NCBI GenBank assembly: GCA_002315675.1
Contig: DCHP01000075.1
Location: 1-38,929 of the forward strand
Direction: 5' to 3'
Length of the DNA: 38,929 nucleotides
From: Rikenellaceae bacterium UBA1749
GTDB taxonomy: Bacteria > Bacteroidota > Bacteroidia > Bacteroidales > Rikenellaceae
In this document: positions 24,216 through 31,231 of the stretch, piece after piece
Position numbering within the stretch: the first letter of the stretch is position 1
Layout: each line of letters opens with the position of its first letter
Program-made: the position numbers and the translations under genes
The notes under the pieces: generated by a model
Databases searched by the model: none
What the model saw: only the letters and a program-made list of their open reading frames with translations
Told to the model about the DNA's origin: nothing

Positions 24216-25723
24216 TCCTCACCATAGCAGACCATTATCCATCTTACATTCTGAACATTACCATTCGCTTCGTTTTTAGCAAAATGGTAAGGAGTCTGAA
24301 GCGGAGTGAATTCCACTCCATCCATTTCAACAAGCGTACTGCTACCCCATTTCTGGAGTGAGTTTGCCATGATATCAACGATATCGTAACCTCTCATTGC
24401 AAATCTTGTAGGTATTCTTTCAAAGGCATTAATATAATCATCGAACAACGTACCGACAATCTTGTCCTCACGATCAAAATAGTAGGATGATACACATGAG
24501 ACATTACCCCTGAAAAGCAGTGTCTGTGAAAAATTTGAAAGATTCATCCATGCAGAAGAGCCCACGATGGAGATATTGAAATTCTTTATAGGAGAATTGA
24601 TTGCTGTTATCTTTGAAAGCACATCTTCAATAGCACCTTGATGGTCTGTAGGTACAAGGACAATATTTTCCTTTTCCTTATCCATAAGCGTAGCCATATC
24701 CTGAGGTGTTACAGATTCCCTTACATATCTGAACTTTCTGGCATTTGGGGCTATCTTCTGAAATTCACCTTCAAGCTGCTTGTTGGGATATGAAGCATGT
24801 TCAATAAGAACAATATTCTTGTCTCCTGAGAAATAATCAGTCAGAGGATCAGACTTGCATGATTGAACAGGTGGCATTGAAACAACGTAATTATTGTTGT
24901 CAACATCAAAGGATGCTAGTGGCGATACGATAGGTTTATGATGTTTCTTGGCCCATGATGCAACCTGAACAAACTGCTGCTGATGTACAGGTCCAACTAT
25001 TACATCAGCTTGAGAGAGAATACCGTCGAGATAATCAGACGAAAGATTTTCAGTTGAATAGACTTTAAGCTCCACTTCTGTTTCACCACCATCTGCGATA
25101 TCTGATGCGGCAATCACCATACCGGAATAAAGTTCAACCATACTCTCAGAGAGGGATGGATTCTCAAAAGGCAGAAGCACTGCAAAGGTAATCTTCCTTC
25201 TTGTGACATTGAAGTCAATCAATGAAGATGAATCATTTGCAGACCCCACTGAACTCTTTTCTGTTTCGCGATCTTCCGCAACCACATTCTGGGTAACCTG
25301 AGCCCCTACAACACCAGTGGTAACTACTTTAGCGGCCTGTTTCTCTGAGGATACCTGTGTCTTCTTTTCGGAGGGGATATTCCCCATATTATTGGATCCT
25401 TTATCTTCCTTGATACCTTTTGGCAAATCCTTGTCACCGGCAGTCACACTACTAGTACCATCATTATCATCGCCACTATCATTACCGGGAAAGACAGGGA
25501 TATTGACTTCTGTACCTGCTTTAAGATTGGCTTTTGGATTTAATGTCGGATTCGCCATCAGAATCTGCTCTGGTGTAACGTCATTGAGAAAAGCGACCGT
25601 CTGGATTGAGGCTTTCTTGCGCACGACATACTTTCTATATTTTACACCACCGCTTTGGCCATAGCATAGAACTGCAACAAACAGAAAGAACAAACAGAAA
25701 AAAAGGCTACGAAATATCTTCAT
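24194..25723 (-). CDS. LysM domain fused to a periplasmic-binding-like domain
   Basis: A 509-residue exported protein. Residues 1-23 are a signal peptide. One LysM domain (about 31-78) has the YVVRKKASIQTVAFLNDVTPEQILMANP pattern and should hold the protein to peptidoglycan. A polar, low-complexity linker (about 80-165) follows, then a type I periplasmic-binding fold (about 175-500) of the kind found in amino-acid ABC receptors and LpoA-like factors. No ABC transporter genes are adjacent, so a cell-wall regulatory role is as likely as solute capture. The frame is open to a GTG at 25732, but ATG 25723 (MKIFRSLFF) was chosen. The start abuts a 12-base tandem repeat. Confidence 0.82.
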   Translation of the reverse strand: MKIFRSLFFCLFFLFVAVLCYGQSGGVKYRKYVVRKKASIQTVAFLNDVTPEQILMANPTLNPKANLKAGTEVNIPVFPGNDSGDDNDGTSSVTAGDKDLPKGIKEDKGSNNMGNIPSEKKTQVSSEKQAAKVVTTGVVGAQVTQNVVAEDRETEKSSVGSANDSSSLIDFNVTRRKITFAVLLPFENPSLSESMVELYSGMVIAASDIADGGETEVELKVYSTENLSSDYLDGILSQADVIVGPVHQQQFVQVASWAKKHHKPIVSPLASFDVDNNNYVVSMPPVQSCKSDPLTDYFSGDKNIVLIEHASYPNKQLEGEFQKIAPNARKFRYVRESVTPQDMATLMDKEKENIVLVPTDHQGAIEDVLSKITAINSPIKNFNISIVGSSAWMNLSNFSQTLLFRGNVSCVSSYYFDREDKIVGTLFDDYINAFERIPTRFAMRGYDIVDIMANSLQKWGSSTLVEMDGVEFTPLQTPYHFAKNEANGNVQNVRWIMVCYGEDYSIKVR

Positions 25724-25724
25724 C

Positions 25725-25761
25725 AAAATCACTTATCAAAACACTTAACAAAACACTTATC
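25725..25761. repeat. 12-bp tandem repeat in the leader of the LysM gene
   Basis: On the plus strand AAAATCACTTATC, AAAACACTTAAC and AAAACACTTATC stand in tandem, followed by AAAAAG. The array begins one base upstream of the start codon of the minus-strand gene. Confidence 0.85.
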
Positions 25762-25814
25762 AAAAAGAATAGTGCATATTAGTAGTTGAACATTCAAGGC
25801 TTAAAATACAGGCA

Positions 25815-26579
25815 TCAGTTCAATACCCCAAGCCTGATTTTTGTAATGACATCCTTCGTGGATGTTTCAAATTCACCATTCATAATCCAGTTATAGTATG
25901 ATGTATCCTTTTCAAAAGTCTCCTTTACTGATTTACCCTTGTATTTTCCGAAGTTGAATACAGGAACACCAGCATCATTGCGGACAATCCTGCCCATCAA
26001 ATCCAGTGACCCTGAAGAGGAAAAATCAGCCAGAGACTTTACAGTTGAGTTTTCCAGATCTTCATAATGCTCTACCTGCGCAAGAAGAACTTCAAGGGTT
26101 GCAGTAATATCGGCTGAAGCAGCATGTGCTCCGACAAGTTCCTTTCCGCAATAGAATCTATATGCAGATTCAAGGTTTCTGCGTTCTTTTTTCCTGTAGA
26201 TATTGAATACATCTACAAGATTTACTCCATCTAGGGAAAAGTCCGCACCGGCTCTCTGAAATTCTTCAACAAGAACCGGAACGTCAAAGTGATTGGAATT
26301 GAACCCGGCCAGGTCGCATCCTTTAAGCCATGAAGCAAGAGACTTTGCGTACTGGGAGAACAGAGGCTCATTTGCAACATCTTCATCAGTGATTCCATGG
26401 ATAGCCGTAGCCTCTTGAGGTATAGGCATTCCGGGATTTACACGTTTTGTACGTTCTTCCCTTGTTCCATCAGGAAACAACTTGATAAAAGACATTTCGA
26501 CTATTCGATCCTTAAGGACATCAACACCTGTCGTTTCCAAATCAAAGAAAACCAAAGGTCTTGTCAGTTTTAGAGCCAT
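25815..26579 (-). CDS. DnaQ-like 3'-5' exonuclease (DEDDh)
   Basis: A 254-residue nuclease. Exo I is FFDLETTG with D13 and E15, Exo II is GFNSNHFDVPVLVEEF near 92-107, and Exo III is GAHAASADITAT near 148-159 with the H-x4-D spacing of the DEDDh group. It resembles the proofreading epsilon subunit of DNA polymerase III. A C-terminal region (about 205-254) with FNFGKYKGKSVKETFEKDTSYYNWI resembles the DUF3820-type tail of related exonucleases. It lies between dnaN and the LysM gene. A TACTTTTG sequence 3 bases before the ATG looks like a -7 box but is too close to serve this start. Confidence 0.9.
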   Translation of the reverse strand: MALKLTRPLVFFDLETTGVDVLKDRIVEMSFIKLFPDGTREERTKRVNPGMPIPQEATAIHGITDEDVANEPLFSQYAKSLASWLKGCDLAGFNSNHFDVPVLVEEFQRAGADFSLDGVNLVDVFNIYRKKERRNLESAYRFYCGKELVGAHAASADITATLEVLLAQVEHYEDLENSTVKSLADFSSSGSLDLMGRIVRNDAGVPVFNFGKYKGKSVKETFEKDTSYYNWIMNGEFETSTKDVITKIRLGVLN

Positions 26580-26714
26580 TTCAAAAGTATGCTATAATTG
26601 TAGGAATATCGGACCATAATTAAAAAAGTTAAATGAATACCCGATTCTTGAACTATTAATGCCAGTCCGTAATATCTCTCTTTATTATCTACTGAAGTTT
26701 CGCAAGTATAACTT

Positions 26715-26850
26715 GCTTAATTATCCGTTATGCCGCTTAGTTACCATTCTACAGCTTAATATCTTCAATATCACAGTTATCTGTTATACAGCATAGTTAT
26801 CTGTTGTACCGCTTAACAACTGCAATATCACTTGGTTATCTATCGCTTAA
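26715..26850. repeat. Degenerate approximately 20-bp tandem repeat next to dnaN
   Basis: About eight imperfect units with a GCTTA(G)TTATCTGTTRTACC-like core. GCTTA/GCATA anchors fall at 26715, 26735, 26754, 26791, 26811 and 26845, with weaker units near 26771 and 26829. Best pair: TCACAGTTATCTGTTATACA (26771-26790) and GCATAGTTATCTGTTGTACC (26791-26810). The last unit covers the dnaN stop codon. Confidence 0.7.
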
Positions 26851-27974
26851 TTGAGGGTTATTGGCATAAGCACAACAAGGAAGTTTTCTCCTGCAGGCTG
26901 TTCCATAGGAATGAATACTCCTGGACGTGTTGCATCTGCAAGCTGGATATCAACTTCTTCTGATTCTATTACTGAGAGAACTTCCAGCAGGTACTGAGCC
27001 TTGAAACCAATCTTCATCGGTTCATCATTGTACTGGATTGTAATGGTATCTTCAGCATATAATCCAAATCCGGCATCGGCACATGTCATGAATACCTTAT
27101 CTGCATTGAAGTCAAGCATAACAAGACCATTTACAGGACTTGAGCAGACTGACACACGCTTAACGGCTGAAAGCAAAGCCTGACGATTTACAATAGCATG
27201 ACGTGGATTAGCCTGAGGTATTACCTGACGGTAACGAGGGAAATTACCTTCTATCAGTCTTGACATCAGGATCGTTTCGCCTATCTTGAACAGAATATTC
27301 TTTTCATCAAACTGGATTATTGCATTTGATGTTTCCTTTGCACAGATGGCGCATAGAATATAGACTGTCTTAGGAGGAACAATAAGCGACACCTTATCTT
27401 CAACCTGTTCTTCAACATTTATCTCGAATTTGGCAAGGTGCTGGGCATTCGTTGCGACGAATGTCACATTGCTTCCTTCAATTTCAACAAGTACCCCCAG
27501 CATTGCAGGACGTAACTGGCTTACCTGCTCTGCTGCAAATATCGTATTCTTGAAACCAGTTTCAAGCATATCTGCAGACATCGTTACCTGCGAGAAGTTT
27601 TCATATGACTTGATCTCAGGATATCCTTCAGCAGCCATGGCTGACAGTCTTAGATTACCAGATGACCAGTTGACTGTTATTTCCCATGTATCATTATCAA
27701 CATCAAATGTCAATGGCTGTTCAGACAGTTCCTTCAAGGAATCAATAGTACGCTTAGATGGTAGTGCCATTTTGTAATCAACTCCATCTTCATTGACGAT
27801 ATCAACAACAGTCCTGAAAATGATTTCAGAATCGGATGCTGTAATTCTCAACTTATCACCCATTATCTCAAACAGAAAATAGTCGAGAATAGGAATTGAT
27901 GTTTTTGAAGGAATGACTTTAACAGCATTCTGTAAAGCTGTCAACAATACTGTACTCGATACGTTGAATTTCAT
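26847..27974 (-). CDS. dnaN: DNA polymerase III beta clamp
   Basis: A 375-residue sliding clamp with the usual three-domain length. It encircles DNA and tethers polymerase III. Family features are the start MKFNVSSTVLLTALQNAVKVIPSKTSIPILDYFLFE, FRTVVDI and PSKRTIDSLKEL in domain I, LRPAMLGVLVE near residue 153, and the C-terminal VFIPMEQPAGENFLVVLMPITLN, which forms part of the partner-binding pocket. It has its own promoter overlapping the end of the upstream phosphorylase gene. dnaA is not adjacent, unlike in many bacteria. Confidence 0.97.
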   Translation of the reverse strand: MKFNVSSTVLLTALQNAVKVIPSKTSIPILDYFLFEIMGDKLRITASDSEIIFRTVVDIVNEDGVDYKMALPSKRTIDSLKELSEQPLTFDVDNDTWEITVNWSSGNLRLSAMAAEGYPEIKSYENFSQVTMSADMLETGFKNTIFAAEQVSQLRPAMLGVLVEIEGSNVTFVATNAQHLAKFEINVEEQVEDKVSLIVPPKTVYILCAICAKETSNAIIQFDEKNILFKIGETILMSRLIEGNFPRYRQVIPQANPRHAIVNRQALLSAVKRVSVCSSPVNGLVMLDFNADKVFMTCADAGFGLYAEDTITIQYNDEPMKIGFKAQYLLEVLSVIESEEVDIQLADATRPGVFIPMEQPAGENFLVVLMPITLN

Positions 27975-28005
27975 ATTATATGCGTTTATGGTATTTCTTA
28001 AAAAG

Positions 28006-28037
28006 CAAAATTAAATTATTTTGTAATCTTTTCCAAA
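28006..28037 (-). promoter_or_regulatory. Promoter of dnaN
   Basis: On the minus strand TTTG (28034-28037), a 20-base spacer and TAATTTTG (28006-28013) match the Bacteroidetes consensus. The -33 box lies inside the uridine phosphorylase gene. The leader to the dnaN ATG would be about 25 bases. Confidence 0.82.
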
Positions 28038-28882
28038 GTATATTCAATCAAAGCCCTGATATTTTCAGAATAATCGGGATTACCGTTTCCCGCCACCCTT
28101 TCCGCTATAACAAGACATACGGTAGCTGCACTATGACCAAGCATGGATGCAAGGAATGCAACAGGAGCACCCTCCATCTCAAAATTATTCACCATAAGAT
28201 TCCTGTAGCGGAAGTCGCCTGCTGATTCTATCAGTTTTCCATCCCAGGGAGCAAGGGCAACATTTCTTCCCTGCGGTCCATAGAATCCGACTGCTGAAAG
28301 AGTGATACCCTTTCTTGCAAATCCATCAAACAGAGCTACAATGTCGGATGAGTTTCTGACGGCATATACAGGAGGCATACCTTCCACCCAGTTCATATCC
28401 CTCATGAAACAGCTTTCAAGATCCAGATCCCTGACTTTATCTGAATCCTTGTAATAAAACGCCAGGGCATCAGTCCCAATACTATACTCTGAGACAACCG
28501 AGTCACCGATATGAATATCGCTCTGCACTGTACCGCATGTACCGAGCCTTATAAGCCTGAGATGCCTGAATGACTGATTCCTTTCTCCGGTTTCAAGGTT
28601 GTAGTTTGCAGCGATATGCAACTCATTTATGACAATGTCTATATTCCCGACACCGATTCCGGTACTCATGACAGTAACAGGCCTTCCCTTATACAGGCCT
28701 GTATAGGTTTTATACTCCCTGTTTTCAGCATGGAAAAGTACTTTATCGAAGAAACCGGAAATAACTTCAGCCCGATGCGGGTCTCCGACCAGGATTATAT
28801 TATCGGAAATCATTTCACCATTTACATGAAGATGATAAACGGTGCCATCACCATTGAGGATAAGTTCAGAACTTGTAGCCAT
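28016..28882 (-). CDS. Nucleoside phosphorylase, uridine phosphorylase-like
   Basis: A 288-residue PNP/UDP-family phosphorylase that splits nucleosides to base and ribose 1-phosphate for salvage. Motifs: ILVGDPHRAEVIS near residue 30, VMSTGIGVGNIDIVINEL near 70-86, RLGTCGTVQSDIHIGD near 111-126, and NNFEMEGAPVAFLASMLG near 232-249, whose EMEG binds the ribose. Longer than the E. coli uridine phosphorylase (253). The frame extends to a TTG at 28900, but that codon is the last part of the -7 promoter box, so ATG 28882 is the real start. dnaN follows after 41 bases. Confidence 0.9.
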   Translation of the reverse strand: MATSSELILNGDGTVYHLHVNGEMISDNIILVGDPHRAEVISGFFDKVLFHAENREYKTYTGLYKGRPVTVMSTGIGVGNIDIVINELHIAANYNLETGERNQSFRHLRLIRLGTCGTVQSDIHIGDSVVSEYSIGTDALAFYYKDSDKVRDLDLESCFMRDMNWVEGMPPVYAVRNSSDIVALFDGFARKGITLSAVGFYGPQGRNVALAPWDGKLIESAGDFRYRNLMVNNFEMEGAPVAFLASMLGHSAATVCLVIAERVAGNGNPDYSENIRALIEYTLEKITK

Positions 28883-28897
28883 AGCATTTATTTTTTT

Positions 28898-28928
28898 CAA
28901 ATTTACTTAAAATAATCCACTTTTCAAC
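28898..28928 (-). promoter_or_regulatory. Promoter of the uridine phosphorylase gene
   Basis: On the minus strand GTTG (28925-28928), a 19-base spacer and TAAATTTG (28898-28905). The box is 15 bases from ATG 28882, which implies a leader of only about 8-10 bases. Confidence 0.75.
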
Positions 28929-29007
28929 CAGCAATTCCAATGTTAGGAATAATACGCTATGAAAACAGACTCATCTGCAAATACTATATTAAGGACTGCA
29001 GGACCAG

Positions 29008-29043
29008 ATAAAAAAAACCGCAAGACCAAACGGAATTGCGGTT
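29008..29043 (-). terminator. Terminator of the hsp20 pair
   Basis: On the minus strand AACCGCAA (29036-29043) pairs with TTGCGGTT (29016-29023) around a 12-base loop, and a T-tract follows. It lies about 70 bases after the second hsp20 gene. Confidence 0.9.
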
Positions 29044-29114
29044 TCATGAAAAAGTTTTAAGCATCAAGATCCCTGATCATTCAGAATCATAAGACCAAAG
29101 ATTATGGAAATTCC

Positions 29115-29561
29115 TTAGCATATTGATATCTGACGGACAAGATTTTCCTCCTGTTTAAGTTCCAGTTTTGGAAGGGTTACATTAAGAATGCCGTTTTCAA
29201 GAGATGCTGTGATCTTTTCACGATCAACATCTTCCGGAATTACATAGGACTGCTTGTAGTTCCTGCTTATGAACTCATGGCGGATATATCTTTCACCATT
29301 TGAATCCTTGGAAGGGGTATTGTCCTTATTATTTTCCTCCTTGTGAAGAAGTGAGATTTCTATCCTGTCACCACTAAGTGAGATGGAAGCTTCTTCCTTG
29401 GCAAAGCCTGAGGCCTGGACTTGAATCTGGAACTGTTTATCGTTCTCAATGATATTTGTCATTGGAACTGCGGCGAAGTTACTTTGAAGTTTATCACCAA
29501 AGAAAAATTCGTCAAAAATACTTGGCAACCAATTCTGGTTTCTGTTTTGAATCTGTAACAT
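29115..29561 (-). CDS. Small heat-shock protein Hsp20 (second copy)
   Basis: A 148-residue alpha-crystallin-type chaperone that holds unfolding proteins in a refoldable state. The short N-terminal arm MLQIQNRNQNWLPSIFDEFFFG is followed by the alpha-crystallin domain (about 38-140) with QVQASGFAKEEASISL and the signature SLENGILNVTLPK. The tail ends QISIC, where ISI is the I-x-I anchor motif used in oligomer assembly. It is a clear tandem duplicate of the gene 94 bases upstream. No promoter was found in the gap, so it is probably read from the sigma-54 promoter of the first copy. Confidence 0.94.
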   Translation of the reverse strand: MLQIQNRNQNWLPSIFDEFFFGDKLQSNFAAVPMTNIIENDKQFQIQVQASGFAKEEASISLSGDRIEISLLHKEENNKDNTPSKDSNGERYIRHEFISRNYKQSYVIPEDVDREKITASLENGILNVTLPKLELKQEENLVRQISIC

Positions 29562-29655
29562 AATTTTAATTATTTAGGTTTTGGTTAATTTATCAGTTTG
29601 AAATGAAGTTAATCCATAAGGTTAATGGTTCTATATTCGTCCGGAACAAACTGAA

Positions 29656-30108
29656 TTAGCAGATTGTTATCTGACGGACAAGGTTTTCTTCCTGTTTAGG
29701 TTCCAGTTTTGGAAGAATAACATTAAGAATTCCGTTTTCAAGAGATGCAGCAACTTTTTCACGGTCGACTTCATCTGGAAGAATGAAAGACTGCCTGTAA
29801 TTTCTCTTCACGAATTCACGGCGGATATACTTAAGTTTCGGGGATTTTTCGTCACCGGATTTGACATCCGTTGCCTGCAGGGATATCTCAAGTTCATCCT
29901 TATTGAGTGAAATATTTGCTTCATCCTTTGCAAAGCCTGGAGCAAGAACCTGAATCTGATACTGCTTATCATCTTCTGTAATATTCATTTGAGGACGATA
30001 CCCGTTTGAATAGCCGTTGAATCCATTCTGAAGGCTATTGTTTCCAAAGAAAAATTCGTCAAAAATACTTGGCAACCAATCCTGGTTTCTTTTCTGAATC
30101 TGTAACAT
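29656..30108 (-). CDS. Small heat-shock protein Hsp20 (first copy)
   Basis: A 150-residue alpha-crystallin-type chaperone. It shares with the downstream copy the arm MLQIQKRNQDWLPSIFDEFFFG, the core SLENGILNVILPKLE and the tail LVRQITIC with its I-x-I motif. It differs mainly at about 23-40, where it has an asparagine/glycine-rich stretch (NNSLQNGFNGYSNGY), and in the loop at about 82-93. It is the first gene after a near-perfect sigma-54 promoter; the predicted leader is about 48 bases and contains a 6-bp GC-rich hairpin. Confidence 0.94.
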   Translation of the reverse strand: MLQIQKRNQDWLPSIFDEFFFGNNSLQNGFNGYSNGYRPQMNITEDDKQYQIQVLAPGFAKDEANISLNKDELEISLQATDVKSGDEKSPKLKYIRREFVKRNYRQSFILPDEVDREKVAASLENGILNVILPKLEPKQEENLVRQITIC

Positions 30109-30133
30109 AGCTTTATTTATTTAAGTTTTACCT

Positions 30134-30150
30134 CCCGACTCTCTGTCGGG
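30134..30150 (-). other. Hairpin in the hsp20 leader
   Basis: CCCGAC-(5-base loop)-GTCGGG lies within the predicted 48-base leader. On the minus strand GGGAGG at its 3' side is about 22 bases before the ATG, too far to be an ordinary Shine-Dalgarno site. A role in mRNA stability or temperature sensing is only a possibility. Confidence 0.55.
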
Positions 30151-30166
30151 CTTCGACCTAATAAAA

Positions 30167-30182
30167 TGCAAACGATGTGCCA
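30167..30182 (-). promoter_or_regulatory. Sigma-54 (-24/-12) promoter of the hsp20 pair
   Basis: TGGCACATCGTTTGCA on the minus strand equals the RpoN consensus TGGCAC-N5-TTGCW at every fixed position. The GG and GC elements are 12 bases apart as required. It predicts transcription starting near 30156, 48 bases before the first hsp20 ATG. No TAnnTTTG box was found in this gap. Confidence 0.85.
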
Positions 30183-30194
30183 GAGTGTACGGTG

Positions 30195-30250
30195 TGTCAA
30201 AATGACAGTTTTGTATGGATTTGGGGTTGGATTAGTATGACAAAGTGTCA
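30195..30250. promoter_or_regulatory. Paired inverted repeats, candidate enhancer-binding sites
   Basis: TGTCA-AAA-TGACA (30195-30207) and TGACA-AAG-TGTCA (30238-30250) are built from the same 5-base half site in opposite arrangement. Their centres are 43 bases apart, about four helical turns, and lie about 45 and 88 bases upstream of the predicted start. The second overlaps the lactonase stop codon. Confidence 0.5.
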
Positions 30251-31231
30251 GTTAGAGAAGAGAATGCAGACTGGTTTAGAGATTGTTAGGGTTGAGATAC
30301 GGGGACCGGGGAGGCCGGAATCCAACGGATAGACTTCGACGAGGTTTTCTGTTTGGCTAGCCACAAGAAGATATTTGCCGTCGGGACTTACCGCTATGTT
30401 TCTGGGGCAGGCCGCAGTTTTTGTGTAAGAGAGTGGATGGAGCGTACCGTCAGAGAGGATGTTAAATACGGCGACACCGTCCATACCAAGGCGGTTGCTT
30501 GCATATAGATAGCGCTTGTCGGGTGAGAGGCGGATATCCGCACTGGCTCTCGAATGAACCGGATCGGCATCTATTTCCTGAAGGATACGTCCGCCGGGGT
30601 ACTCCATAACAGTTATCTTACCGGAAAGTTCACCTATAATATATAGTATACTGTCACTTCCAAAAAGCATGTGACGGGGACCTGTATCTGCAGAAAGGGG
30701 ATATGCACTATCAATAGTAAGGGTGTTTAGGGAAACGGAAATAATGCGATCAGCGCTAAAATCCGATGCCAGGACATGGCTGCCGTCAGGAGTAAAGACG
30801 GCACAGTGAATATGTGGCACGCACTGGCGGATAGAATCCGGTCCTCCTATGGTGCCAGGGATAAGGGATAAAGGGGTGTTAAGCGGAAGTTTGAAAATAG
30901 TGAGCGCACCACCGGAATAGTTCGAAACCGCTGCGTAGCCGTTAGCGACGGTGACATGGCACGGACCCGCGGAGAGAGTTGGGGCGGAAGAGGACCCTAT
31001 ATGAAAAAGCGCAGGGGCGGAATCGGTTTCGGAAACTGCATAAAGGTCGTTGCCGTCCAAAGCAAGGTAGGAGGGATTCTCTATGGTTTGAACGGTGGTA
31101 AGGGGACCGAATGTGCCATTTTTGAATTTAGCGGAGATAACTTCTCCGCTGTAGGTTCCAAAATAGACGGTATTGCCGCCACAAGCCGTAAGGAGCATGG
31201 CAGCAATAATAAGGAGTTTGCGCGGGTTCAT
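30248..31231 (-). CDS. Lactonase-family beta-propeller lipoprotein
   Basis: A 327-residue protein of the seven-bladed lactonase family (the 6-phosphogluconolactonase YbhE/Pgl type). The N-terminus MNPRKLLIIAAMLLTACGG is a lipoprotein signal with the lipid cysteine at C17, so the protein is exported, which argues against a role in the cytoplasmic pentose phosphate path. Propeller repeats are visible as YFGTYSGEV, NPSYLALDGNDLYAVSE, HCAVFTPDGSHVLASDF, SADIRLSPDKRYLYASNR and RNIAVSPDGKYLLVAS. It is the last gene of the parA operon and overlaps the acyl-CoA synthetase gene by 4 bases. By eye the gene is richer in G+C than the genes on its left. Confidence 0.83.
   Translation of the reverse strand: MNPRKLLIIAAMLLTACGGNTVYFGTYSGEVISAKFKNGTFGPLTTVQTIENPSYLALDGNDLYAVSETDSAPALFHIGSSSAPTLSAGPCHVTVANGYAAVSNYSGGALTIFKLPLNTPLSLIPGTIGGPDSIRQCVPHIHCAVFTPDGSHVLASDFSADRIISVSLNTLTIDSAYPLSADTGPRHMLFGSDSILYIIGELSGKITVMEYPGGRILQEIDADPVHSRASADIRLSPDKRYLYASNRLGMDGVAVFNILSDGTLHPLSYTKTAACPRNIAVSPDGKYLLVASQTENLVEVYPLDSGLPGPRISTLTISKPVCILFSN

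Noticed and set aside
26582..26589. TACTTTTG as promoter of the exonuclease gene
   Set aside because: It ends 3 bases before the ATG, so transcription would begin inside the gene, and no later start keeps the catalytic DLETT motif.
26715..26850. Possible replication origin with DnaA boxes next to dnaN
   Set aside because: TTATCCGTT, TTATCTGTT and TTATCTATC occur, but none matches TTATNCACA, and dnaA is not adjacent. Two more near-matches at 53-72 are equally weak.
30134..30150. RNA thermometer (ROSE/fourU type) controlling hsp20 translation
   Set aside because: The stem is not paired with the start codon or a properly spaced ribosome site; GGGAGG is about 22 bases away from the ATG. It remains only a leader hairpin.
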